NCBI GenBank assembly: GCA_937967535.1
Contig: CALCMV010000451.1
Location: 1 to 15,478 of the forward strand
Direction of reading: 5' to 3'
Length of the DNA stretch: 15,478 nucleotides
DNA from: an uncultured Saprospiraceae bacterium
Lineage (GTDB): Bacteria; Bacteroidota; Bacteroidia; Chitinophagales; Saprospiraceae
The notes beneath the pieces were generated by a model, which ran no database searches, was not told where the DNA came from, and saw only the letters and a program-made list of their open reading frames with translations. The first letter of the stretch is position 1; the number at the start of each line of letters is the position of its first letter. The position numbers and the translations under genes are program-made. Shown here piece after piece: positions 1 to 10,700 of this stretch.

Positions 1-16
1 ACAAAAACAAACTGAT

Positions 17-310
17 GTGAAAACGAATAGATTGGCAACTGCATCATTAGTACTTGGCAGCTTCAGTGTGTTGGCTTTATTGAGTGTGTGGTTGGGATGG
101 GTGCCTTCGTTGGGTGCTGCGATAATTGGTTTGTTATTGACACCATTGACGGGAGTTATCGCCGTAATTTTAGGCGCGATTGCGCTAAACCGAATGAGGC
201 TAAATCCCAACCAAAACGAAAGGAAAATTCACGCTATTATCGGACTTACATTGGGAGCTATTGGAGGCGCAGCTATTTTATTTATGTTGGCAACGGGGAT
301 TTTAGTATGA
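17..310 (+). CDS. Small DUF4190-like integral membrane protein, possibly 5'-truncated by the window edge
   Basis: Predicted 97-residue inner-membrane protein of unknown function. Three hydrophobic segments are visible, at about residues 6-26, 33-57 and 72-97, with a basic hydrophilic loop (NRMRLNPNQNERK) between the second and third. The pattern LATASLVLG near the N-terminus, GVIAVILGAIAL in the middle and IIGLTLGAIGG near the end is that of the DUF4190 family; members have no established biochemical role. The start is uncertain. GTG at 17 overlaps a TGA (18-20) in another frame, which could be the end of an upstream gene with a GTGA coupling. However, the same frame is open to the left edge (codons for QKQTD), and DUF4190 proteins often carry a hydrophilic N-terminal stretch, so the true start may lie outside the window. 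The stop overlaps the next start as ATGA (307-310), which suggests an operon with the reductase gene. Confidence 0.75.
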   Translation: MKTNRLATASLVLGSFSVLALLSVWLGWVPSLGAAIIGLLLTPLTGVIAVILGAIALNRMRLNPNQNERKIHAIIGLTLGAIGGAAILFMLATGILV

Positions 311-1191
311 AAAAATTACTCCTCACAGGCGCGTCCGGCTTCTTAGGACGATATATTTTGCGACACATTCAAAGTGATTGGAAAATCATCGGTACATACC
401 ACGAAAATACACCAAAAGAACAAGGTGAATTTCACCAAATTAATCTGACACAAAAGGGTAGGGTAGAGGCTTTATTTGAACAAATCAAACCGGACGCAGT
501 AATACATACCGCAGCCCTTTCTAAGGCTGCTTTGTGCGAATCGAATCCCGCATTTTCTCGCCAAATTAATGTAGAAGTTCCTCGTCAAATCGCCAAGCAA
601 TGTGCTAAGGCAAATATTCCCTTAATGTTTACTTCCACTGACCTTGTTTTTGACGGAAAAAATGCACCTTACCATGAAACAGACTCACCAAGTCCACTCA
701 GCGAATACGGATTGCAAAAAGCTGATGCTGAGCGAACGATACTACTTGAATACCCACATTCAACCGTATGCCGTATGCCGCTGATGTACGGTAATTTACC
801 TAACACAAACAACTTCTTTTTGGATTGGAAACATCGTCTGGAAAATGGTATTTTACTAAAAGCATTTACCGACGAATACCGTACACCCGTACATGCGGCG
901 GACGCTGCGCGAGGTTTATTTTTATTACTCGAAAAAGAAAAAACGGGGATATGGCACTTGGGTGGAAAAGCGTCAATTTCGCGTTATGATTTTGCGATGC
1001 AAATGGTAGAGGTTTTCGGATTTTCTCAGGCGAATGTTCAAGCACTCACCCAAGCCGAATTGAATTTGTCTGCACCACGTCCTGCCGATGTTTCAATGGA
1101 TAGTTCACGAGCATTTGGCTTGGGATATGCGCCGGATTTACCTATTGAAATATTTGAAAAAACAATTATGCGTGATGTTGAAAAAGTGTGA
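307..1191 (+). CDS. SDR-family NAD(P)-dependent sugar-nucleotide reductase/epimerase, dTDP-4-dehydrorhamnose reductase (RmlD)-like
   Basis: Predicted 294-residue cytoplasmic oxidoreductase. A Rossmann nucleotide-binding motif opens the protein (GASGFLG, residues 8-14). It is followed by PDAVIHTAAL (about 62-71), the STDLVFDGK motif (110-118) and the catalytic pair Y134-x3-K138 in SEYGLQK. This order and the length of just under 300 residues match the RmlD-like extended SDR subfamily, whose best-known member reduces dTDP-4-keto-rhamnose to dTDP-rhamnose with NADPH. Classical RmlD has Tyr after STD; here it is Leu. No rmlA, rmlB or rmlC lies nearby, so the substrate is not established, and a different sugar nucleotide or a MAT2B-like non-catalytic role is possible. 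The start is the ATG at 307, which overlaps the previous stop. It has a GGGGA-like sequence about 8 bases upstream and gives an N-terminus that begins directly at the first Rossmann strand. An in-frame ATG at 88 would add 73 residues that read through the DUF4190 gene in the wrong frame, and was rejected. Confidence 0.88.
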   Translation: MKKLLLTGASGFLGRYILRHIQSDWKIIGTYHENTPKEQGEFHQINLTQKGRVEALFEQIKPDAVIHTAALSKAALCESNPAFSRQINVEVPRQIAKQCAKANIPLMFTSTDLVFDGKNAPYHETDSPSPLSEYGLQKADAERTILLEYPHSTVCRMPLMYGNLPNTNNFFLDWKHRLENGILLKAFTDEYRTPVHAADAARGLFLLLEKEKTGIWHLGGKASISRYDFAMQMVEVFGFSQANVQALTQAELNLSAPRPADVSMDSSRAFGLGYAPDLPIEIFEKTIMRDVEKV

Positions 1192-1650
1192 AGTTGCAGA
1201 ATTCGTGAATTGCTAATAATTAATAGACTACTCATTTTGATGCCATTAAAATGGCAAATTGTAAAGAAAATAATTCTTTTTTCTTGAAAAAAGACCTATC
1301 ATTGTACTGAATTGTGCTTTAGTTGTGACAGAGAATAATTGATTTACTATTCATGTTAATACTAATTTAGTACATATTTCTATTAATCAAATGAATATAC
1401 TTGTGGTTTTTCTCATAAGTATCTGTGTCGTGTTATCAAACACTCTCCTACAGCAACTTTTATTGATAATAACGACTACCCAAATCAACTATCAATAGAA
1501 ACCGTTGTACCCTGTAAATGCTTCGGATTTTCCGTAGCAATTCCAATTTATTCTATATAGTTTTTTGTATCCGAAAATCATTGTACACAAATATAGATTT
1601 TGCTGTTACATGATTGTTGGTGATATGAGAATTATTGAAACTCAAATACT
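1192..1650. other. AT-rich intergenic region, no gene seen
   Basis: This 459-base stretch separates the reductase gene from the giant surface-protein gene. All frames are broken by frequent stops and I see no RNA gene. Visible small structures are: a perfect 7-bp inverted repeat with a two-base loop (TGCCATT/AATGGCA, 1241-1256), without a following T-run; a 9-bp A/T inverted repeat TCTTTTTTC/GAAAAAAGA (1275-1294); and an 8-bp inverted repeat TATTGATA/TATCAATA with a 21-base spacer (1461-1468 and 1490-1497). The giant gene's promoter should lie here. I found no exact Bacteroidota-type -7 element (TAnnTTTG). The nearest match is TAGATTTTG at 1594-1602, which has one extra base and no well-spaced TTG upstream. 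No Shine-Dalgarno precedes the ATG at 1651; only AT-rich sequence does, as is usual for this phylum. Confidence 0.6.
1241..1256 (+). repeat. Short perfect inverted repeat downstream of the reductase gene
   Basis: TGCCATT-AA-AATGGCA is a perfect 7-bp inverted repeat lying 50 bases after the reductase stop codon. It could form a small hairpin at the end of that transcript. No T-run follows it directly, although a T-rich stretch begins about 20 bases later (from 1274). Its role as a terminator is therefore weakly supported. Confidence 0.3.
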
Positions 1651-1728
1651 ATGAAAAGGATTTTACCTTTATTCACGTCAATGAGCCTGTTGGCATTATT
1701 CAATCTTTGCAATAATACAGTATATGCA
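1651..1728 (+). other. Sec signal peptide of the giant protein
   Basis: Residues 1-26 have the three expected parts: a short basic n-region (MKR), a hydrophobic core (about residues 4-19, ILPLFTSMSLLALFNL) and a polar c-region ending VYA before Gln27. The Ala-x-Ala-like site (V24-Y25-A26) is a good signal peptidase I site. Cys20 lies in the hydrophobic core, and no lipobox (L-[AS]-[GA]-C at the core end) is convincing, so a lipoprotein is not favoured. Confidence 0.9.
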
Positions 1729-4700
1729 CAATGTGCACCTAATCCAGGAGATGTTGGAATTATTACTACTCAAACGATTAATGAAGATCCCGGTAATCCA
1801 AACCCTGCAACAGAATACTTTGCTACTACAGCAGAGTTTTGTGATGCTGATTTCGGAACAGTTGGATCTTCAGAAGAAGGACCTGATTTTCAATTCGACT
1901 TTCAGATTCCAGGTGAAAAAACCGTTGTTTGCTCAGATGCAACGCTTACTGTTTGTAGAAGGGGAGATTTCAGAGGAAACTTAGGTAATCCTTTGGATGA
2001 AGCTGTATTTGTATTAAATGGCGCAGGCACATTAATCGGGACAATTGAAAACGGTTTATCAACCGGAGTTGATGTTCCTGACTGTGATCCTACCCAAGCC
2101 TGCACAACGATTAATATTGCAGCACAAGATATTAGTGAAGATGCCTGCGACGGTGTTATTACCATAGTTTTGCAAACCTGCGGTGGAAATGCGGGAACAG
2201 AGGCAGCAGAAGTGGATAATGTATGTAACATACCTTTCGGACCGGGCGATTTTGATAATGATGGTCAAATAGAAGGAAACTGTGTTGAGATTACAGAATT
2301 TAGTTGGGAATATCAGTCTTTGCCGCCACCGATTACGGCTAATGACCAAGATTTAGGATGCCTGACTGCTCCTATCAATTCTACTATTCCGGTTACAGAT
2401 TTGTTTACTGATTTGATGGTAGATGCTGACGGTAATCCGGGTGACTTTACCCCCGCAGGTAATCCTGAAGTAACCGTTACGGTAAACAATGGTGGTACGG
2501 TGAACGGCAATGATGTTATGTTTACTGCGCCGGGTTGCTATGAGGTGACATGGAATATCTTTGAAAACTGTGCCGGTTTACCTATATCTTGTTATACGCC
2601 TCCGACCGCTACTGCCTTCGTCCTTATCGCCGAACAACCTGTACCCGCATTTACCTACCCTACACCTGCTTGTCCGAATGATGTGCTTACACCTACTGTG
2701 ACAAGCCCGGCTTATGTAGGTGCAGTGATGCAAAACTGGACAGTACTATCCGGTCCGGCTACCATAGATGAAGCTACCGGAGAATTGACTGTGACAGGTT
2801 GCGGACCTATTCAAGTACAATTGGAAGAAATTATACCCTACGAAGCTTGCGGAACAATAGCAGCAGGTGATTGTCGTGATATGACGACTTTTGATATTGC
2901 AGAAGATACTGAACTACCTGTTATTACTTGTCCTGATAATGTGACAGGCTTAGATTGTAATACAACGGCTTTGCCCGACGTTATGGCTACCGCTACGGAT
3001 AACTGCACTGCGCCGGATGCCATCACCATCGAAATGATGGATGATTTGACGATTGCTGATATAGACCTTTGCGTAGGAGGGGTAATTACAAGAACTTATA
3101 CAGCTACCGATGAGTGTGGAAATGTAAGTCTGCCTTGTACAGTGACATTCACCTTTGTTGCTGATGAAGAAGCACCTGTCATTACTTGTCCCGAACCTGC
3201 CGATACACCTTTACTTTGCGGAGAAGTACCTACGCCCGGACAGGCAACGGCAACTGATAATTGTACGATGTTTGAAACACCCATTGACGGTGTGCCGGAT
3301 TTGATGCCGGATGAAATAGACCCTTGTGCCGGAGGTGTGATTACTTACCTATTTACGGCTGTCGATGATTGTGGTTTGGAGGCTATGTGTATGCAGACGT
3401 TTACCTATGAACCTGATACCGAAGAGCCTGTATTGAGCGAAATGCCTGCTGATGTTGATTTGGTATGTGGCGAGCCTATTCCTGAAGTACCCACAATAAC
3501 AGCTACCGACAATTGCACTGAACCGCAAGAGGTAGTATTTGAAGAAACTACAATGGGAACTTGCCCTGAAGCCACGGTCATCATGCGTACATGGACGGCT
3601 ACTGACGATTGTGGTAATGTAACAACATACACTCAAACGATTAATATTCCACCGGATGATACACCTCCTGTATTGAGTGATATGCCCGCTGATTTGAATT
3701 TGATTTGCACAGATGCTATCCCGCCTGCTGATGAGGTTACGGCAACGGATGATTGTATAGACCCAATCGAAGTGGTTTTTGAGGAAACAGAGGATATGGG
3801 CGTATGTCCCGAACCACGCATTATCACACGTACATGGACGGCTACGGATGCCTGTATGAATGAAGCGACTTACACCCAAACGATAACTATTGCGCCGGAT
3901 GTCACTCCACCTGTATTGAGTGATATGCCAGCCGATTTAAATTTAACTTGTGCAGATGAGATTCCACCTGCCGACCCAATTACCGCAACGGATGACTGTA
4001 CCGACCCGCAAGAAGTAGTATTTGAAGAAGTGGATGACATGGGCGTATGTCCCGACCCGCGCATTATCACGCGCACATGGACAGCTACGGATGAGTGTAT
4101 GAATGAAACCACATACACCCAAACGATAACAGTTGCACCGGATACAACACCACCTGTATTGAGTGAAGAACCTGCGGATATTACTTTGGTTTGTGGTGAT
4201 CCTATTCCCGAAGTACCTGCGATTACGGCTACGGACGATTGTACCAATCCGCAGGAAGTGGTATTTGAAGAAACTACTATGGGAACCTGTCCCGAACCCA
4301 CTGTGATTTTACGTACATGGACGGCAACAGACGATTGCGGAAATGAAACCACTTATACTCAAACTATTGATGTTCCCGCAGACGATATGCCACCAGTGTT
4401 GAGTGATATGCCTGCCGATTTGGATCTGATTTGTACAGACGCGATTCCACCTGCTGATCCAATTACCGCGACGGACGACTGTACTATGCCTATTGAAGTT
4501 GTTTTAGAGGAAACGGATGACATGGGCGTATGCCCCGACCCGCGCATCATCACGCGCACATGGACGGCTACCGATGCGTGTATGAATGAAGCAACCTATA
4601 CACAAACTATTACCATTGCACCCGATACCACACCGCCCGTATTGAGCGAAGAACCTGCGGATGAAAATCTTACTTGTGCGGATGCGATACCTCCTGCTGC

Positions 4701-7700
4701 AACTGTGACTGCAACCGATGATTGTACAGACCCACAAGAAGTAGTATTTGAAGAAGTGGATGATGCAGCTGTATGTCCTGATCCGCGTATTATCACACGC
4801 ACATGGACAGCAACGGATGATTGTGGAAATGAAACTACTTATACACAAACGATTACTATTGCCCCCGACGCTACTCCCCCGGTTATCACTTGTCCACCCG
4901 ACGACCCGACTGTATATACTTTAGAAACAGACATTCCTGCGGCAGCGGCTGATATAGCCGCATTCGAAGGACTTGGCGGTACTGCAATGGATGATTGTGG
5001 AATGATGACCCTCGCTTCTGCCGACGAAGTAACACCTTGCCCCGGTGCTGCTAATCAAGGAATGATAGTTAGAACTTATACTATTACAGATGAATGTGGT
5101 AATGAATCTACTTGCGACCAAACACTCCTATTCTCTTGCTGTGAGGCAGCAGCCGGAGCTTTAGCACCGATTGATGATATTTGTATTGGAGAATCTATCA
5201 CCGGAGTGGTGGATGGCACAGAAGCTATGCTGCCCGATTATGCTTACGATTACGTTTTGACGGATGCTGCCGGAGCTATCATTACCGGTCCGAATACTAA
5301 TGGAATGTTTACCCCCGCAGCACCCGGAGATTACTGTATATATGGTGTCAGTTATCAAACTGCCACAGGTGCGCCCGACTACTCAAGCGGCGACATCAAT
5401 ACGATTACCCAACCTGCCGATTGTTTTGAAATAACATCACAATGCTTCACAGTAACCGATTTACCTACGGTAACAGTCGGCGCATGTGCTGCCGGTCCCG
5501 CACCTACTCAAGTTTTAACGGGCTTGGAAGGTACTTTCCCGATGGATATGACGGGAATCTTACCGGATATTTATGTATTCTGCGAACCCGGTTGTGTAGA
5601 AGCAGCAGGTGCAGGTGGTGCAGCACCTTATATGTATGAATGGTTTGAATTGAGTGGTGAATGTGCTTATGATTTCAATTCACCTATAGCCAATACCCCC
5701 GATGCTTCGGGCTTAGGTACAGGTACATACTCAGTCGTAGTGACAGATGATAATGGCTGTACAGCAACAGGCGAAGTCAAAGTGTTTGTGGACGAACCAC
5801 CTACATTGACCGCCTCTGCCGATACGACACTTTGTGCGGGCGAAACCTTCGACCTTGAAGGTACATCACTGCCCGGTCCCGGTATTTGTTTAGAATATTG
5901 TGAAGGCGAATTACCTGTTTGCATTATTGATGATAATACCGTATTTACCGTATGTTTTGATTTTACATACGAATGGATTTCAGATTTGAATTTGATATTA
6001 GAAGCACCTAACGGTACGCAGCTTGTATTAGTATCTTCAGCCGCCTATCCAAATCCTGATATGGATGGTAATATGTGTTTTACGAATGATGCTAATGCAG
6101 GAAATGGCGTATTACCCGGTGGTGCATTAGATGCATTAGACTGGAATAATTATCCGGGAGGTACAGCAGATGCTGCCGGACTGGGTATTGGTATCTCCGG
6201 TAATTGGTTTCCACAAGGTGGGCAAGGTGCATTCGGAGTATTCAATGGAGTAGATGCAAATAGTGGTACTTGGCAAGTGATTATCTTAGATGATTTGCCG
6301 GGACTTGAGGGCTTCTTCAATACATTTACCCTAGATATTGTCAATCCTGACTGCGAATTGAATGTTGAAGTGGATATTAATATGCCAATCATTGATTTTG
6401 TACCCACCACAATTATGACCGAACCGATTGAATGTGAAGAAATACCGAATTGTACGGCTACATACCAATGGACAGGCTCGGATGGATTTGATTCAGGAGT
6501 ACAAACCATTACTCCACAAACAGATTTACTCGAAACATTCCCGCTAACCACTATCACACCACCTCCGGGTACTACTACCTATACGCTCACAGTAACGGAT
6601 TGCTTCGACTGTGTTTCTACCGAAGAAGTTGTAATTACGGTTGGGGATGAAATTATGGTGGAAGCTACTTCGCCGATTTGCGAAGAACTAGATATTACGA
6701 CCCTTACGGGCGGTACACCTGATTATACGGTTACTATCGGGTTCAATCCTGATGCGAGTGATGCTTTGGCTACTGCTACAATTACGGATGCCACCGCGAT
6801 GAATGAATTTACGGCTTTGGCTGCTGGTGATTATTTTATTTCAGTTGTTGATGCCAATGGTTGTTCAGTCATCATCGGTCCTGTTACGGTAGAACCATGT
6901 GAATTAGAATGTGACCTCGTAATTGATATAGACGCTTGTGCTGCCGGACCTCCACCTACGCAGGTATTCGAAGATTTGGAGGGAACTTTCCCTGATGGTC
7001 AGTTGGGTATTTTACCCGATGTATATGTATTCTGTGAGCCGGGTTGTCTGGAAGCCTTCCCAACGGGCGGAACAGCACCACTGACCTTTGAATGGTTTGA
7101 ATTGAGCATGGAATGTGCTTATGATTTCAATGCACCCATAGCCAATACACCGGATGCTTCCGGGCTTGGAACGGGTACATATATTGCTATTGTTACAGAT
7201 GCCAATGGCTGTACAGATTCGCTCGAAGTCAAAGTATTTGTGGACGAAGCACCAACCCTGAACGCTTCGGCAGATACCACGCTTTGTGCCGTTGGACCAT
7301 TTGATTTAGAAGGTACATCACTACCCGGTCCGGGCTTCTGTCTGGAATACTGCGGTGGTGCATTACCCGTCTGTCCGATTGATGCCGATGCGATTATTAC
7401 CGTTTGTTTGGAATTTACCCATACTTATATATCAGATTTGAGTTTTGAATTGGTGGCACCTGATGGTACGGTGATTCCGCTTGTGATGGGACAATGTTGT
7501 CCTAATGGCGATGAAGATGGAACACAGTTCTGCTTTACCAATGAGACAGATGGTGGTGCAGTGCCTTTAGATTGGAATACAACCGGTTCGGCAAATGCAG
7601 ACTTACTCGGGACAGGAGCAGGAATCTCCGGCAACTGGTTGCCTGAAGGCGGTGCTGGTGTATTGAGCGGACTTGCAGGTATAGATGCCAACGGCGGTCC

Positions 7701-10700
7701 TTGGGCGATGATTGTCACTGATATTATCGGCGGTGATTCCGGTCAATTTGAAAGTTTCAACGTCACAATAACAGGTACAAATTGTAATACTGTATTCCAA
7801 TCACCTGTATTTGGTGCGCCGATACCGGATACCGGAGAATCATTTACCTACGAAACACCTATTGAAGAATGTGAAGAACAACCCAATTGTACTGCTTCTT
7901 ACCAATGGACGGGCGACGACGGTTCTGATTCAGGCATACTTACTATTGCCAATCAATCTGACCAATTAGAGACCTTCCCACCATTTCCGGTGAATCCTCC
8001 TGTGGGAACTACGACTTATACATTGACCGTAACAGATTGTTTCGGCTGTGTCTCTACCGAAGAAGTAGTAGTAACTGTTGGAGAAATTACCGCTATAGCA
8101 GTCTCTGAGAATTGTGGCGAATTGGATATTACAGATATTAGCGGCGGTACACCTGATTACATGGTGACAATTGGAATGATGCCGGATGCGAGTGACGCGA
8201 TTGCTACGGCTACCGTCACGGATGCCTCTGCTATGCCTGAATTTATGGATTTGGATGGAGGAGATTATTACATTTCAATCGTAGATGCAGATGGTTGTTC
8301 AGTTGTTATCGGACCGATTATGGTCGAACCTTGCGACGTAAATTGCGATGACTTCATGGTTGACGTAGCACCCTGTGCCAATGGACCTGCACCTACCGAG
8401 ATATTTGAAGATTTAGAAGGCGTATTTCCAATGGATATGTTGGGTATATTACCCGATGTATATGTATTCTGTGAGCCGGGCTGCGTAAGTGGTGTTGCTA
8501 TGGGCGGCACTGCACCTTTGATGTACGAATGGTTTGAGTTGAGCGATGAGTGCGCTTACGATTTTAACTCGCCAATAGCCAATACACAAGATGCTTCGGG
8601 CTTAGGTTCGGGCGTTTATCAGGTCGTCATTACGGATGCCAATGGCTGTACAGGTTCACAAGAGGTGAAAGTATTTGTCAATACACCACCTGAACTCACT
8701 ACAAATGATGATGCAGAAGTTTGTGCGGGCGAAACCTTCGATTTAGAGGGAACTTCACTCCCAACATCCGGCTTCTGCCTTGAATATTGTGAAGGCGAAC
8801 TACCTGTTTGTCTGATTGATGATAATACCATATTTACCGTTTGTTTTGATTTTGAATATACTTGGATTTCGGATTTGAACTTACAATTGCAAGCACCCGA
8901 TGGTACATTATTGACCTTAGTATCATCACAAGCCTATCCAAATCCTGATATGGACGGTAATCTTTGTTTTACCAACGATGCTTCTGTAGGTGGTGGTGTA
9001 CTGCCGGGCGGTGCTTTAGATGCTTTAAATTGGAATAACTATCCGGGAGGTACAGCAGATGCTGCCGGATTAGGTATCGGTGTTTCCGGCAACTGGTTCC
9101 CCGAAGGCGGACAAGGTGCATTCTCCATATTTAATGGTATTGATGCGAATAGCGGTACTTGGCAAGTGATTATTTTGGACGATTTGGTAGGCTTTGAGGG
9201 CTTCTTCAATACATTCACCTTAGATATTGTCAATCCTGATTGCGAATTGAGTGTTGAGGTAGATATTAATATGCCAATCATTGATTTTGTACCGACTACA
9301 ATTATGACCGAACCGATAGAATGTGAAGAGCAAGAAAATTGTACAGCTTCTTACCAATGGACAGGTTCGGACGGTTTCGATTCAGGTGTCATTCCAATTG
9401 CGAATCAGCAAAATATGTTGGAAACACTACCGCCGGTATCCATTACGGGAACGGGCATGGATGTAACCTATATCTTGACCGTAACGGACTGCTTCGGTTG
9501 TGTCGCTATGGACACCCTAATGATTACGTGTACCGACACTACCAATTGTACGGCGCTTGTACCAATCATGGAGATACAAGACTTGTGTAGTGGCAATCCT
9601 GCTGATTTGACTGCAGCAGAAGCCAATGTACTCGCAGGTGTAGCCGACCCGACACAAATTACCGGTGTGGTCAATTTCTATACTGATGCAGCCTTGACGA
9701 TGGCATATACAGGCGCACCGATAAATCATTCAGGCGCGACTTGCGACCCTGAAATGACGATATTATTTGCCGAAGTTGTTTGTAATGATGGAACAACAAT
9801 TCCTGCCGGACAAATTGATATTACAGTTTATCCATTTGCGGAAGTTGTACCACCAACGGATGATAGTTGTGTAGTCATGGTAAGTGTACCGGATTGCCCG
9901 AATCTCACTCTCAATGGACCTACAAACCCAACGGGCGGTGCAGATGTGGCAAATTGGGATCCCGCCACCGGAACCTACACCGGACAAGACGGCGACCTAT
10001 CAGGTACACTTGACTTTATGATAACAGGCGGAACAGCACCTTGCGATACAGGTACAATTACAGTTGATATTCCGGCTTGCAATCCTGACACAACAGGTTG
10101 CGATAATTTCATGGTAGATATAGGTGCATGCACTGCCGGACCTGCACCCACACAGGTATTTGAAGACCTTGAGGGTACATTCCCCGATGGTCAGTTAGGT
10201 ACTTTACCGGATGTATATGTATTCTGCGAACCGGGTTGCGTCGAAGCATTCCCCACAGGCGGAACAGCACCGATTATGTACGAATGGTTTGAGTTGAGCA
10301 TGGAATGTGCTTACGATTTCAATTCACCTATTGCCAATACACCCGATGCTTCGGGGCTTGGTACAGGTACATACATCGTAGTGGTTACGGACGACAATGG
10401 CTGTACAGCTTCACAAGAAGTCAAAGTATTCATCGACGAAGATGCGACCTTGACCCTTCCTGATGATGCAGAAATTTGTGCAGGAGAAACCTTCAATTTG
10501 GAAGGTACAGCATTACCCGGACCGGGCTTCTGTTTGGAATACTGTAGCGGTGCATTGGCTGCATGTCCGATAGATACAGATGCGATTATTACGGTTTGTA
10601 TGGAATTTACCCATACCTTTATATCTGATTTGAGTTTTGAATTGGTGGCACCTGATGGTACGGTCATTCCGCTTGTCATGGGTCAATGTTGTCCGAATGG

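Larger units (their letters stand above)
2908..5142 (+). repeat. Array of nine HYR-like repeats, residues 420-1164
   Basis: Nine tandem modules of about 80-91 residues share the frame PPV(I/L)..P......C......ITATDDC..P.EVVFEE......I.RTWTATD.CGN.TTYTQTI. This is the pattern of HYR-like (hyalin repeat) beta-sandwich domains common in Bacteroidota surface proteins. Repeat starts by base are 2908, 3166, 3418, 3658, 3901, 4144, 4384, 4627 and 4870. The first two and the last are divergent: they keep a VITC Cys at the start and a second Cys near the end (SLPC, EAMC, ESTC). The central six lack both, with VLS and Tyr in their place. The role is presumably structural, as a rod or stalk, or in protein or carbohydrate contact. 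Confidence 0.85.

Noticed and set aside
88..1191. A longer 367-codon reading of the reductase starting at 88
   Set aside because: The first 73 codons overlap the DUF4190-like membrane protein in another frame and encode no recognisable sequence. The Rossmann fold begins exactly at the ATG at 307, which also forms an ATGA overlap with the upstream stop.
307..1191. Functional link between the RmlD-like reductase and glycosylation of the giant protein
   Set aside because: Only proximity supports it. A 459-base gap separates the two genes and no other sugar-nucleotide or glycosyltransferase gene is in the window.
1275..1294. Terminator at the 9-bp A/T inverted repeat
   Set aside because: The stem is almost all A-T pairs with a two-base loop, and there is no G+C-rich base. 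It is unlikely to act as a terminator and may reflect only A/T-rich composition.
1651..1728. Lipoprotein signal because of Cys20 in the signal peptide
   Set aside because: Cys20 is within the hydrophobic core and lacks a proper lipobox before it. The VYA/Q site after residue 26 fits signal peptidase I better.
3349..4848. Several minus-strand open frames of 64-176 codons with repeated sequence
   Set aside because: They are antisense shadows of the HYR-like repeats; their internal repetition simply mirrors the coding repeats on the + strand.
2908..5142. CRISPR-like or satellite DNA array
   Set aside because: The period is about 240-243 bp, always a multiple of three, with an open frame and conserved protein positions. 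There are no short direct repeats with unique spacers, so it is a protein domain array.
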